Of a stretch of DNA of 64,000 bases, positions 52,565-63,990 are shown piece by piece. The number at the start of each line of letters is the position of its first letter. Within the stretch, counting starts at the first letter, position 1. This DNA is from Nothopassalora personata. Lineage: Eukaryota > Ascomycota > Dothideomycetes > Mycosphaerellales > Mycosphaerellaceae. The notes below the pieces were generated by a model. The model made no database searches. It was not told where the DNA came from and saw nothing but the letters and a program-made list of their open reading frames with translations. The stretch spans positions 2,480,001 through 2,544,000 of the forward strand of contig CM066289.1 in NCBI GenBank assembly GCA_033816765.1, given 5' to 3'. A program made the translations under genes and the position numbers.

Positions 52565-53617
52565 TTAGTCCAGGTACATCTCGTTCTTGAGATTGCGCAG
52601 GTTCTGAAGGAACCCGTACCCAGAGCCAGTATCGGCAGGAACTTTAGTACTCTCGGTGCTGCCGTAGCGATGATCGTAGCCTCGCGCGGGTGAAATGCCC
52701 GGCTTCCTGCTCCCTTCAGCAGACACTTTGCCCCACGTTTTCTGCTTATCGTCCACAGTCTTCTGTAGGGTATCGACCAGCTTGAAGCGAGCCTTTTCTT
52801 CTGCCGTGCCTTTCCACACGTCAGCGAGAAGGCGTAATTCTTCGACGCGCTGGTTCGCTGCGCGCAGACCGTCTGCACCAGACGACAGAAGCTCATTGAT
52901 CTCATTGCGCAGCTTATCCGCGTGTTCCTTGCCCTTCTCTTCACGGCTGCGACTATCATCTGTACTTTCCGGCCCAGAGACTGAGATGAAGGATGATGTC
53001 AGAGACAGCTCAGATGGGGCCAATGGCCACTGCATGGCGGAACCAAAGGTCTTGATGACTGCATCGAGCCGTTCACGTACTGTCATGAGAGTACGTAGTC
53101 GTTGGAGGAACTCTGGCTCGGCTGTCCCGGGTGCTTGACGTTCTCCATTGCTGCCACCCACAAGCGTTTCCTCGCCGTCCTCGTGTTCAGCGACGTTCTG
53201 CTGTTGCTCAGCGATCTGCTCCTTCGGTGCGAGCAGATCGATGTCTTTCTTCAGCCCATCGCTAAATGTATCGGTGAGGCCAAGCGTTTCACCCCTAAGC
53301 ACCTCGACTTCATATGCAAGTCTACTGCCACTTCGGATAATCTCATCGGTGAGCTGTGTGAGAGTGTTGGAGAGCCTACTCGTCTGCGCGTTGAGCTGGG
53401 ACAGCAGAGTCTGCAATTGGGACGACAAGTCTGGAAGTGACACGTTCCGCCCAGCGCGCGACGATGTCGACGATACAGACAGAGCAGGCAGTGTGGTGTT
53501 GAGATATGCGGCGGGGTCGAAGTCGGCCTGCAAGAAGGGCTGTACAACTGGGTCGGCGAGGTGAGTGGACTTGGGTTCGAACTTGGCAGCGACTGGTCTG
53601 ACTGCAGGCACCGCCAT
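52565..53617 (-). CDS. Probable conserved oligomeric Golgi complex subunit 7-like protein
   Basis: Single-exon gene for 350 residues. The N-terminal FLQADFDPAAYLNTTLP motif followed by a long helical region (LQTLLSQLNAQTSRLSNTL ... SRLAYEVEVLRGETLGL) is what I associate with fungal COG7, a lobe-B subunit of the complex tethering retrograde vesicles at the Golgi. A second coiled coil lies about 225-285 (HADKLRNEINELLSSG, VEELRLLADVW). The ending GYGFLQNLRNLKNEMYLD is compact. It is much shorter than animal COG7 (about 770 residues), as expected if only the N-terminal bundle is kept. The assignment rests on remembered family resemblance; another helical tethering subunit is possible. Confidence 0.5.
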   Translation of the reverse strand: MAVPAVRPVAAKFEPKSTHLADPVVQPFLQADFDPAAYLNTTLPALSVSSTSSRAGRNVSLPDLSSQLQTLLSQLNAQTSRLSNTLTQLTDEIIRSGSRLAYEVEVLRGETLGLTDTFSDGLKKDIDLLAPKEQIAEQQQNVAEHEDGEETLVGGSNGERQAPGTAEPEFLQRLRTLMTVRERLDAVIKTFGSAMQWPLAPSELSLTSSFISVSGPESTDDSRSREEKGKEHADKLRNEINELLSSGADGLRAANQRVEELRLLADVWKGTAEEKARFKLVDTLQKTVDDKQKTWGKVSAEGSRKPGISPARGYDHRYGSTESTKVPADTGSGYGFLQNLRNLKNEMYLD

Positions 53618-54528
53618 TGATGTTTGTGAATGCTGTGAATCACAAACGAGTCAAGATGGAGACGCGCGGGTGTGACAACCCACATGCATGAATTCGCGGT
53701 CCCTGCATGACTGATCCCTGTCCAGCCCAGAGCTCCTTCCTTCACACATCTGGACCAATTCTCTTGCGCACAGACGCCGCTGCTGCCTCACTCACGCGCC
53801 TCTTTCCTGGTCGAGCCTTCCTTCCCACGACGGTCTCAAGCTGCACAGCTGCCTTCTGTCAGGCACAGCGGCATCGACCAGCCAGGCAGGAGTGATGCAA
53901 TGCTCAAAGCCTCAGTTCCGCTCTCGTCACGACGGGTCGATGCTGGGTGTAAGTGCTCCATCAATACGTACATACACACTCTGCTCCACTGCCTCCCTCC
54001 CGTGAATGTGAATCGCGCTCGAACATCAGTCACATGTTTCTGTACTACGCAAATTCCTCCTCACCTCAGTCGTTCTTCTTTTATTAGAGTTGCGTTTAAG
54101 CTACATGACACATACAGCTCGACACCGGCACCACCGTTTGACGACAAACAATCACCAGTTCCGCAGTTCCTCCAAAAATGATTCCGCCAGCTTGATCTCA
54201 ACATCTGCTCCACCAGCAGAGCCACTGTCGCCGCTGCCGGCACGTCAAAGCGGATCGCACACGCTGGGTGAAGTCCGCATCGCTTACCATTCATACAGTT
54301 GCTACACACCACCCAGTACACATTTTACGTACGTATCGAAGAGAGAGAGAGAGAGAGACAGAGGGACAGCAGCAGCAGCCCCATCGGTGGTGGATCCTTC
54401 GAGTGAGCCGCACTGCACGACGCGCTCGCTCCACGGTGGACGCTGCTTCCCAAGACACGGCCACGTGCGTCTCGGTTATAGCTGACACCCTCCTGTTAGT
54501 AGGCATACCCACATAAAGTCGGCTCATA
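53618..54528. other. Intergenic between the COG7-like and PARP-E2 genes
   Basis: Divergent promoter region of about 0.9 kb with an AG dinucleotide run at about 54340-54358 and CAG run at about 54368. No gene recognised. Confidence 0.5.
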
Positions 54529-57500
54529 ATGCCGCGCCGCCAGTTTGTGGCGGACCTGGACAAGGCGAAGACGGACGTCCTTCCAGTCGGCATCAGCGCT
54601 GTTAAGGCCGGCGAAGACGATGGCCAGATCGAGTTCATCTTTACCGGTCCGAACGGACTACCATGCGGTCCTGTGAAGATCACCGCCCTCGTCCCCGAGC
54701 TCTCGGAGTATCCGAAATCGCACGAGTACATGATCTTCGCGGGCGATGACACACCACCTCAAATCTCCAACGCTCTCGAGAACGTCCGCGGCACCAACCG
54801 AAAGACTGTCTTCGAGTTGCTCGACATCATCTCCGCCACTCTCACTCGCCTGTCACCTGACCAGGATGGCGACTCTCAGATGCAGGATTCACATTCCGAC
54901 GACGAGCCGTACGATGAAGACGAAGACGATGTCTACGATTCGGACCACGAAGCCTTCGAGGACTCTGCGCCCGCGCACAACCCAGCGTACGCTACACATG
55001 CTCCCACTGCCACCAAATCCGGCACTTCAACCCGGGCCTTCCGTCAGCGCATACGATCCGATCTCAATACTGCAAAATCCGCAGGATTCAAGGTCGGCTT
55101 TCTTGGACATCTCATGGAGGCTCAGAACTCATACGTCACTGTCTCGATCCGCATCTCGAAGCTTGGTGTCTCGGAAGAAGCGATGCAGGCATGGCAGGTT
55201 GAGCCGTCGGACTACTTGATTCTCATCATCCAGTATCCAAATGGGTACAAGACAAACGAGGAGTTCCAGGGCTACGACTCATGGCGCCTGGTGCCAAATC
55301 TTGGTATGAGGGTCGTTGCTGGCCGACACTACAAGCCAACAATGCAGGAGGCCATCAAAGCCTTTACCGTGGTACGTAAGGAAGAACGCATGAGCATTGG
55401 CAGTACGAGCCTAGCCCCACCTGAGGCAGTGGATGCCGAAGAGTCTTCTATACGTGACACCTTCATCTCCAAGCCACTTGTCAATCTGATGCAGGAGCGA
55501 CTTGTAGCGTTACTGCGCTATCGCAGTGCAGGACTTGACTGGCTTGGCGCGGAAGGATTCTACCAGGATCAGATCAACACAACGGCCAATAACGGTACCA
55601 ACGCCGATGTCATTCCCGACCGTCTTTACCAGAAAGAGGTGCTCAACGATGCTCTTCCGGCCATCGTGAAGGCTGATCACTACCAGTCACGCGGCACTAC
55701 CCAGTACTCCTTCCCGCTACTTGCGATGCAGTTCCTTGTGCGCCACTTTGTCCGTTGCACAGAGTTCTGTCTAGTCTGTCATCGCAAGCTACAGACGGAA
55801 GTGGAAGCAATCAAGCCATACGTCTGCGACAACCCACTGTGCTTATACCAGTACATGTCCCTTGGCTTCGGACCGAGCATCGAGCATGAGCTTTTGGCGC
55901 AGCCGTACGTCTGCGACCTACTCGTCTCCTTGTGCTACAACAGCGCCGCGGCTCGCAAGCTCAAGGACTTTCCCGATGGCCTCTCCATCGTGGTCCCACC
56001 AGTGGACTCGTCAAAATACAACGTCATCGACGAGTACACTTACGTCTACCGCGGTCGCATGCCCACTGGCACAGCAACACCGCAGAAAAAGGACTCTGCC
56101 GCCGCCAAGCCAGTGTATGAGGTTGGCTTCGATCGGAACCGACGAGAGATCATCTTCTGGGACCAAAAGGTCGGCTGCCCAGTCAAGAGAGGAAGCTGGA
56201 TCGTAATGACTTCGGACGGGCTTGATGGCACTGACTTGCACTGCAGAGTAGCAGAGACAACATTCTGGCCGACCATCACCATTGACGAGCCGGTGACAGT
56301 ACGCCAACAACTTGGCGCCGCAGCAACACCGCAGACGCCAGCTTCAACAAGACCTGTCAGCCCAGCCACCACAGCTCCTCAGTGGGCAAATGCCAGGTTC
56401 CAGGTTTACGAAGAAGACTTTGCTGAACTCGACAAAGACGGAAAATGTATGGCGATATGCAGACTGCTCGAGACACTTCCGACTGTACTGGAGATGCGAG
56501 ACTACCTGTCGAAGAGACATCCAGCCGAATTGAAGCATTGGATCGAGCGCGTCTCTCCCTCTGCCTTGACCGTCCTGCGCTGGATCATCGCCAGCAACCG
56601 TTCTCACATACTTCAGGTTGACGGTGATGCCAAGTTCGACAAGGATGGCAAGCCACTACCCAAGCACGCTTCGTCAGCGATCACCAAGGAGCAAGAGCGT
56701 TGTTACGGCATGAAAGACTACATGCAGTTTCGATTCGCCATGGGTGCTCCTGACAAAGAGCAGCGTTTCATTACTGAGGTTCGCAACAATACCAATCGGC
56801 TCCACCTCCAATATCCGACCCTCTTTGCATTCCATGGTTCACCACTCCACAACTGGCACATGATCATTCGAGAAGGTCTGCACTACAAGAATGTCGATCA
56901 CGGTCGTGCATTCGGCGACGGTGTGTATCACGCGAAAGATGCGGGCACCTCAGGCAGCTATTCTGGCATGTATGGAGCAGCCGGCGGTTATCGTCCTGGC
57001 ATGTGGCCCGGTAGCGTCCTCCGGATCTCGACTGCCATCGCTTTGAACGAAATTGTCAACGCGCCTGCAGAGTTTACAAGCAACAACCCGCACTACGTGG
57101 TCAAGCAGCTTGAGTGGATTCAGACTCGGTATCTGTTCGTTCAATGTGCGCCAACGTCTGATCAGATCGCCATTGGAGCTGAGAAGAAGCCACAGAACCC
57201 TCACCCACAAGACCCTCAGCGCTTTATACGAGGTGCCAGCGATGTCATCGCAATTCCCGCCTCGGCTATCAAGTCTGGCAAGACTGCTCGCGGCATTGGC
57301 GCAGGAGGCGGTGACTCACCAAAGAATCAGCCGCAAAGCAAGAAAGCCAAACTCTTCGGGGGTGTGGCTAGCGACCCCATCGTTCTCGATGACGATTTTG
57401 ACGACGCTGCCAGTGTTACGACGGATGTGGCTGACCTCGAGGTCCTCTTCGACGAGCCGCCTGAGCCTGTCGTGGCACCGCCATCTAAGAACCAGAAGTC

Positions 57501-58188
57501 AGCCGCAGAGAAGAAGGCAGCTCAGGGACACAAGACCGACTTTGTGCCCGGCAGCCTGGACTTCAGCAAGCTACCACTCATGCCGCTACCCGAGTACGCC
57601 AGCACAGCGACCACCAAGCGTCTCATGAAGGAGCTGCAGAATCTACAGAAGGTTCAAGATGCGACGCCGCTTGCTGAGCTTGGTTGGTACATCGATGTCG
57701 ACAAGATAGAGAACGTGTATCAGTGGATTGTGGAACTTCACTCTTTTCACACCTTCGAGGTCAAGGGCAAGCCACTCCCTCTTGCCGACGACATGAAGAA
57801 GCAGGGTGTGAAGAGTGTCGTGCTTGAGATCCGCTTCAACAAGGACTTTCCATTCACACCACCGTACGTCCGCGTCATTCGCCCACGCTTCCTTTCGCTT
57901 GGTCAAGGTGGCGGTGGTCACATCGTACTTGGTGGCGCAATGTGCATGGAGCTGCTCACCAACACGGGCTGGTCATCGGTCTCGTCCATGGAATCTGTGC
58001 TGATGCAGATCCGGATGGCAATCGCTTCGGAGCCATACGCTCGTCTCTCATTTGGCGGTGGACAGACTGACTACGGCACCGGCGAAGCTGCTGATGGCTA
58101 CATCCGCGCCTGCCAGACTCACGGCTGGCAGGTACCACCTGGTTTCAAGGAGATGGCATACGGTCAAGCCGACAACCGTAAATACTAG
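54529..58188 (+). CDS. PARP/ubiquitin-conjugating enzyme fusion (PARP-UBE2Q type)
   Basis: A single 3.66-kb exon encodes 1219 residues. N-terminal RWD/UBC-like region about 5-105, an acidic linker (DDEPYDEDEDDVYDSDHEAF), and a second RWD-like region about 165-290. Cysteine-rich segment about 405-460 (CLVCHRKL, VCDNPLC). PARP catalytic domain about 755-875 with His769 (FHGSPLHNWH), Tyr800 (FGDGVYHAKD) and Tyr868 (RYLFVQ), i.e. the H-Y-Y type of mono-ADP-ribosyltransferases such as PARP6/8/16 rather than H-Y-E. C-terminal UBC domain about 1025-1215 with catalytic Cys1139 in GGAMCMELLTNTGW, close to UBE2Q. The protein may couple ADP-ribosylation to ubiquitin transfer. No intron is needed. Domain calls are from motifs; the joint function is inference. 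Confidence 0.92.
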   Translation: MPRRQFVADLDKAKTDVLPVGISAVKAGEDDGQIEFIFTGPNGLPCGPVKITALVPELSEYPKSHEYMIFAGDDTPPQISNALENVRGTNRKTVFELLDIISATLTRLSPDQDGDSQMQDSHSDDEPYDEDEDDVYDSDHEAFEDSAPAHNPAYATHAPTATKSGTSTRAFRQRIRSDLNTAKSAGFKVGFLGHLMEAQNSYVTVSIRISKLGVSEEAMQAWQVEPSDYLILIIQYPNGYKTNEEFQGYDSWRLVPNLGMRVVAGRHYKPTMQEAIKAFTVVRKEERMSIGSTSLAPPEAVDAEESSIRDTFISKPLVNLMQERLVALLRYRSAGLDWLGAEGFYQDQINTTANNGTNADVIPDRLYQKEVLNDALPAIVKADHYQSRGTTQYSFPLLAMQFLVRHFVRCTEFCLVCHRKLQTEVEAIKPYVCDNPLCLYQYMSLGFGPSIEHELLAQPYVCDLLVSLCYNSAAARKLKDFPDGLSIVVPPVDSSKYNVIDEYTYVYRGRMPTGTATPQKKDSAAAKPVYEVGFDRNRREIIFWDQKVGCPVKRGSWIVMTSDGLDGTDLHCRVAETTFWPTITIDEPVTVRQQLGAAATPQTPASTRPVSPATTAPQWANARFQVYEEDFAELDKDGKCMAICRLLETLPTVLEMRDYLSKRHPAELKHWIERVSPSALTVLRWIIASNRSHILQVDGDAKFDKDGKPLPKHASSAITKEQERCYGMKDYMQFRFAMGAPDKEQRFITEVRNNTNRLHLQYPTLFAFHGSPLHNWHMIIREGLHYKNVDHGRAFGDGVYHAKDAGTSGSYSGMYGAAGGYRPGMWPGSVLRISTAIALNEIVNAPAEFTSNNPHYVVKQLEWIQTRYLFVQCAPTSDQIAIGAEKKPQNPHPQDPQRFIRGASDVIAIPASAIKSGKTARGIGAGGGDSPKNQPQSKKAKLFGGVASDPIVLDDDFDDAASVTTDVADLEVLFDEPPEPVVAPPSKNQKSAAEKKAAQGHKTDFVPGSLDFSKLPLMPLPEYASTATTKRLMKELQNLQKVQDATPLAELGWYIDVDKIENVYQWIVELHSFHTFEVKGKPLPLADDMKKQGVKSVVLEIRFNKDFPFTPPYVRVIRPRFLSLGQGGGGHIVLGGAMCMELLTNTGWSSVSSMESVLMQIRMAIASEPYARLSFGGGQTDYGTGEAADGYIRACQTHGWQVPPGFKEMAYGQADNRKY

Positions 58189-59079
58189 AAGAATTTGGGG
58201 AAGAGGAAGCGACTGTCGTAGGGCGTCTAGGCTATAGGACGTTCAGATTGCATGAGGTTGCATGGGACGGTGCATGGTGCTGAGGGAAATGCATAGCGAA
58301 GGGCGTTGATTCTTCGAGTCTCGTGCTGAAAGGTCGGCGTACCTGAGACGAGTCGCTCATCAGATTGCATGTATGATGTATGATACCACTGAGAACCTGT
58401 TCCTGGTCCCTCCTTCGAAGTCTCAAGCATCACGTACCTGTTATCCACCTATGTGCCAAGTGTGATTGTGAGGTGAGCATGCAGGATTCGCTGTTCGTTG
58501 CTTCAGCTTGGTTCCGGGTCATCTGCAGCCGCTTCTGTGCTTCGCGATTCTCGCAACATTGAAGGCAGAGGATGAGATTCTCCAGCGCAGTCGCATCTTT
58601 CGGAACCATGCCCAAGTAGGCTTGAGTTGCGCTGTGAGATGCAGTGAAGTCCACCACGCTCGCATTCTGAACGAAGAGATCAACACAACGAATATGTCAT
58701 CTGTGTAGCCACGTGCCTTAGGAATGCTATTCGGTTGCGCAGAGTCTGTATGGCAGCACAGAGGGAGTATGGCAGAGGCTCTATCTGGCATAGAAGTAGA
58801 AAAGGGGTTCCCGCGTTCCTGTAGAATTTTGAAGAGAGATAGATAGATAGGGTAAGGACTTACTGCAGGCGAGTTGCCACTTTTTATTATGCACGTTCGA
58901 CATGACTCTTGTGTCTTGCATATATATGTATATATATATTAGAGGCAGATCGGATTTGCGATGCCCGGTATCAGAGGGTAATGCTTTTTGGTTGTGGTTG
59001 TGTTCTATCTCCGCCGTCTGCTGTTATCCACACCGCAGAAATGGCAGTCGCTGCAGTGGCGATCATGGCGTTGACATAC
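58189..59079. other. Intergenic downstream of the PARP-E2 gene
   Basis: No gene seen. Contains a short GATA run (about 58838-58850) and a TATATATA tract (58920-58940). Confidence 0.5.
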
Positions 59080-62000
59080 CTGCTCCAGACCTGAATGGTG
59101 CTCAGATTACCGAGTCTATCGACTTCGCAAAGAGATATGAAGAAGAAAGGGATAAGCGACTGGGTAAAGGTCTACGGCAGTATATCGCCTATCGAAGTCG
59201 AAGGAGTTTGGCAGACTTTTCGAGGACCCCTGGATTGAAGCAGGCACAGCGGTCCCAGATGTCGTGCCTGATGGAGGCCACACCAGATTCAGTATCGTCG
59301 GGACAGGATATAGTGGCATACTCTTTGCTGTCAACTTGATCAAAACCGGGTTCAACGCCAATGAAATTGTCTTCGTGGATCCTGCAGGTGGTTTTGGAGG
59401 CACTTGTGTACGCGACTGGGTGCGGAAGGCATCATTCGAGCCCTGCGCATGCCCCATTTTGAGGTCGCGACTATTTGCCTATGCGTTGCCCTCTGCTAGT
59501 GAAGTATGGCTGATGCCCTTGTGTGCAAGCACTGGAACCGCGATCCGGGCTTGATGTTCAACGTCGAAGCTTTTACATATATATGCCAATGCTGGAGGAA
59601 ATGGACTACATGCCGAAGCACAAGTATGCCAGCGGAGGGGAGCTTCAACTTTATGCCGACAAGACTGTTGAGAAGTATGGCTTAGAACGTTTGATGTCCC
59701 GGTCCGTGACTAGAAGAAGCATGACCTGGGACTCTGGCAAGCAAGTTTGGCAGGTAAAAATTGACCAGACGTCGAAAGGTGGCTAGACCAGCCGCATCAG
59801 TGTGACATCTGATCTCACTATGCTCGGAAATGGAGAGTTGACCATGCGAGATTGCCCCATACATCGAGTGGCGACAGCTTTCGAGGAGACATGTTCCATA
59901 TGGCCAGCGGGGCCCTAGCGAAGCCTAATCTGACCAAGTCGACGGGAAAGGACGTCGCCATCGCTGGCACTGGTATAGTTCCAAAGCGTTTCGAGGAAAG
60001 TTGCGGCTAACATTTGTCCAGGCGCTACAGCAGTCCAGATTTTCTCTCATCTGGCGAGATGGGCCAAGCATCTGACTGAGTTTCAGAGGCTACGAAGCGC
60101 AGTGAACGTAAGAGGAAATCGCGAGACCGACGCATCAACCTGGAAGTCCAAGATTGCCAACCAGACCGGTTGGCGACGGAAGCGGAACATGAATCACTTC
60201 AATTTTGTTGGCAATGGACCCAAAGCCGGAAGTCGATACGTTGTTGGATGAGTGGATCTCATCGCCAAGTTACTCAGCGCTCATGAGGTCGCCTGTCTAC
60301 AACGTGAACACGCAGAATGTGGGAGATCATGCTAGTACCTGCAAGCGTGTTACACTGGATGGTGCAAGACACCTTGCGGGAGGGCGCCTTCATTCGTAAG
60401 GTGACATTACAGGCTATAGCAATAATTATATTTACCCCTGCTAGCGTCGAACCTTCAACTATCTACAGTACATCGCGATATGTGGATTACTACCTTGTAT
60501 AGCCACCCACAGATCCCTCTCACCTCCGTTTGACAGTGGGTCTTATCCTTGAAAACTGCCATAGACGGTTAAGCGCATGCTAGAAACGCTATAGTGATGC
60601 TACATATAAGGCACTGTAAGGCACCTGCTACGGCCACTTTTTAGGCAGTTTCTGCGCTTCGAATCCCTGTTAGGCTCGATTTTCGACCTTGCTATACTGT
60701 AGCCAGTCACGTTCGCGCTATCGACCGGGTTTGATACCTGCAAGCGTTCAATCAGCCGAGTGTCAAACTCGCAGATACCGAAGGCAAGGGTGTGGACCGA
60801 GTCACCCCCAACGGCCTACAATTTCAGGATATGAACTACGATTGTTGAGGTACAGACGACTCTTAGCTCCGTCCGAGAGTCACACCTAATACCATGTTGC
60901 CGCCGCTAAGCTCCACCTCATCGTCGCTATCGGAGTGGTTATCACCTCACCGCCGCTAGCTGAGGGCTGTGCTTGGCGCCCTATCTCTTGCAGGACTAGG
61001 GGTACCCACAGGGTTACTAACACAGGAGAGGCGCCAATAACCACCGTTGGTGAATAGCCTCGAATAGCATGTGGAGCCGTAGCTCCCTGTACAGTGACTA
61101 GATAACGATAGCCCTGCTATCACTACACCTATAGGTGCGATGCCGACAGGGTGTTGTTTGGACCTCACACAATGTGAAATTTTTGCCCATCGACGACCTC
61201 GCTGTCGCTGTCGCAATAGGTGTGGGAAAAGGGAGGTTTGTGATAGCTATAATAGCTGTAGACTTGTGCAGGGAGGATTGGTGGATATATAGGTGTGAAA
61301 GGGCCTCAATTTCCCAGTCTCGATCTCATCAACAACTTGTCTATATCACTGCCGCTACTACGGCGGAGCCATCGACAACGCTGGATCCTAAGGCGGCGGT
61401 GTCGAATAGGGTGGTGTTGGTGGCAGTGAGGTGATAGGGCGTGTGTCGATGGACAGGAGGTGTTTTGTGATGCAGTGGGCTTGTCTATTCGTTTCGATGG
61501 CGGGGGGACTACCCAGTGACGTGCTTAATTCATAAGGCTGTAGTCGAATGTTGAAGACCAATTGGTTCGCATGATAACCGGTATTTGATTGTAACAGGTA
61601 TGGGGCCCTTGGATAGTGCCTATGCTAGTAGGGATAGGCCCCGATCATCGAACGGAGCCGGTTGCTGGTCCAGGTGTTGGAACGATCGCTAGCAGAGCGA
61701 GCATCAACCTAATCGGATCGAATGGGAAGACACTCGACGAGAAGTTCGCAGAGCAAGGTTTATCAACGCTTCACTTCATGGCGTGGTCAGCAATGGGTTT
61801 CCGAAACTCTTCTGGCAAGGTCCCCAACAAGCCGCTGGTTAGTGCGAATGAACCCTTGCATCCAAGTCCCGCTAACGACCACCCAGCAAATCCAAACTGG
61901 CAGCATCTGGGGAAAGGACATTGCCGATTTCATTGATGTCATTGAAACGTGGGAGGCGGAAGACAAGCCGAAAGGTCTGGATATTATAGGATCATATACA

Positions 62001-62090
62001 GTAGAAGTCATATCAATGGGAAGGAGTTTTGAACCCTCGGACGCGACGCGACGCCACAGAGAGAGCAGCCGGCTAATGCCGGCTTTCACA
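59080..62090 (+). pseudogene. Baeyer-Villiger/flavin-containing monooxygenase pseudogene
   Basis: Pieces of one protein appear in order in different frames. N-terminal DFAKRYEEERDKRLGKGL with EDPWIEAGT (about 59105-59255). FAD-binding Rossmann RFSIVGTGYSGILFAVNL (about 59280-59335). The MLEEMDYMPKHKYASGGEL segment with SGKQVWQVKI (about 59580-59765). A second nucleotide-binding region around 59950-60080 and EWISSPSYSALMRSPVYNV (about 60245-60310). KGVDRVTPNGLQFQDMNYD (about 60780-60843). C-terminal KTLDEKFAEQGLSTLHFMAW (about 61720-61790). Frameshifts and stops separate them, the intervals 60410-60740 and 60860-61600 hold unrelated inserted DNA, and no full frame is possible. Such enzymes insert oxygen next to ketones using FAD and NADPH; this copy is dead. 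Confidence 0.75.
60942..61434. mobile_element. MITE-like element inside the monooxygenase pseudogene
   Basis: TCACCTCACCGCC at 60942 and GGCAGTGAGGTGA ending 61434 form inverted ends with one mismatch, each flanked by TA, the duplication used by Tc1/mariner elements. The ~490 bp between have no coding capacity. The surrounding DNA is also non-monooxygenase, so the full insertion may be larger or composite. Confidence 0.4.
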
Positions 62091-62341
62091 TGATCGATAG
62101 AGTTGGACTCCCCGCCATCTCTGTGTCTCGTTCATGAAGTCGTGTCTCAGTCTAGAATGATGCTGCTCTGCGCAATGCAGGCAGTCATGGCCAAGAAAGC
62201 AGCACACCGCCGCGATGCCCAATTCAACCTGCTGTCCAGCAGAGTCGTAGCGATGGACGCGCGATGAACACCAGAAGTGACGGACTATCGACACCAACGA
62301 GCCTGATATCCAGTCCGGATGAGTAGCCTGCCACGAGAGCC

Positions 62342-62941
62342 ATGCCCATGGGCACGAAGTTCGGCGCGACGATAGAGGTGACCAAGGTCGCAATCCGTGT
62401 ACCAGCAGTGCTTGAGGAATGTGATATGCTACGATCTCGAGGCGAGAGCAGTCCTCTGACCACAGTCATAGCGCGGATCGACAAATTCACAGCTGTGAAA
62501 GACGACCTACGCGCCTGCTTAGAGTCATGGCACAGCGACACTGATGACCTGCCGTATCGCGTAGCACCAGTATCAGAACTCCAGAACCCAAGGATGATCG
62601 GAGCAGAGGTCCACAGACTATTCCCGCCCGCTTTCGTGTTCCCGAACTCGCTTATAGCGCTAAAGCATCGATCCTACTGGGTCCTGCTACTCGCCCTCAC
62701 CCAGACACAACTCGAACTCATGGAGGCATCCCCACTGCTACAGAATAAAGACGAGCTAGCTGAGCTCAAACACACGGCGCAAGAAACCGCAGACAACCTT
62801 TCCATGACTGTTGCGTTTGGTAATTATCCCGCCAGCGGCTATGTCGCTATGTTCTCAGCCATGCACCCAGTGCACATGGCGTCATTGTGGTACAGCAAGA
62901 AGAGCGACCTGTGCAATCTGGATGGTGCCGTAGAGCGCTGA
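62342..62941 (+). pseudogene. Fragment resembling the C-terminal part of a fungal transcription factor
   Basis: 199 codons are open. The helical C-terminal half (LELMEASPLLQNKDELAEL ... TADNLSMTVAFGNYPASGYVAMFSAMHPVHMASLW) resembles the regulatory C-terminal region of fungal Zn2Cys6 factors. There is no DNA-binding domain or upstream exon in the preceding 250 bp, so this looks like a truncated remnant rather than a whole gene. Recognition is weak; a small hypothetical protein is the alternative. Confidence 0.35.
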
Positions 62942-63201
62942 GGAGCTTCCAAGCTGCTGGTCTTCGCCTGCCGGTCATCTGGGTCGCCAAGATGGGTTAA
63001 TAGACAAATGATGCATGTGCCAAGGACTATTCACTTACTACCTCAGGCACTCTTGCAGGACGACTGCTGCCTGGATTTAAGGCACGTGATCGCGAAGCCG
63101 TCGTGTATAAGAAGGCCAACTCTCTCGACTTCAACGACTAGCACTTCCTTAACTCTTGACGAACATCCACGTCTGACCCACAACATCTTTCTCAAGCACC
63201 T

Positions 63202-63990
63202 ATGGAAGCCACCAAATCCACCCGTCCTCTGGATCCGACCACATTCGAGGTCACCGTGACGGGCAAAGCAGAGATCCCACATCCAGCCGAACGAGGTCTA
63301 ATCAATGTCACCGTCGCTAGTGAAGGCCAGAACAAACAAGCCGTCTCGGATGAGGTCGTGACCACAGCCAAGCATATTGAGAGCCTGCTCTCTGAACTGA
63401 GCCCTGAGAATGAGTCCGCCGCAGCGAAGGAATCTTCCCCGTTGGCGCACTGGGACAAGACATCATTGTCAGCGACTTCCTACGTACCTCAAGACCACGA
63501 CGGCAACGACAAGCCACGCCAATACAATGCTTCCGTCACATTTGATATCTGCTTCAAAGAATTTAAAGCGCTGGGTCGATTCGGCACTAAGGTTTCTTCT
63601 CTCAACCATGTCGAAGTGAAGAACATCAGTTGGATCCTCACCGCCGAAACCGAGAAGTCGTTCCAGTCCAAGCTCCGCCGGGATGCCGCTAAGGACGCCA
63701 TGGACAAAGTCCGAGACTATTGCGAGGTGTTGCAATGCACGAACCTCAGGCCAATCCAGCTGGAGGAAGGCCGATCCTATACGGGACTTCATCGACCGAA
63801 CTACAGCTACGGTGTGAGCCAGGAACTGGGCTCATACCCTAGAATGCAGACGGTCCGGTCTTCGGTTCGGAGCATGCAGCATGCTCGGCGAAGCACTTCA
63901 GGCTCAGACAGCAGGTCGGAGGACCTTGAGTTCAGGCCACAGGAAGTGCGCATGTCGATGGAGGTGACCATCAAATTTCATGCTGAGTAA
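63202..63990 (+). CDS. SIMPL-domain (DUF541) protein
   Basis: 262 residues, complete before the window end. Residues about 12-245 fit the SIMPL/DUF541 fold: an opening beta strand FEVTVTGKAEIPHPAERGLINVTVAS, central strands with the helix ETEKSFQSKLRRDAAKDAMDKVRDYCEVLQC, and the closing strand QEVRMSMEVTIKFHAE. The family is widespread, with poorly defined roles in bacteria and signalling-scaffold links in animals. It has no signal peptide, so it is probably cytoplasmic. A Ser/Arg-rich loop (RSSVRSMQHARRSTSGSDSR) is inserted before the last strand. Single exon; the first ATG is used. Confidence 0.8.
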   Translation: MEATKSTRPLDPTTFEVTVTGKAEIPHPAERGLINVTVASEGQNKQAVSDEVVTTAKHIESLLSELSPENESAAAKESSPLAHWDKTSLSATSYVPQDHDGNDKPRQYNASVTFDICFKEFKALGRFGTKVSSLNHVEVKNISWILTAETEKSFQSKLRRDAAKDAMDKVRDYCEVLQCTNLRPIQLEEGRSYTGLHRPNYSYGVSQELGSYPRMQTVRSSVRSMQHARRSTSGSDSRSEDLEFRPQEVRMSMEVTIKFHAE

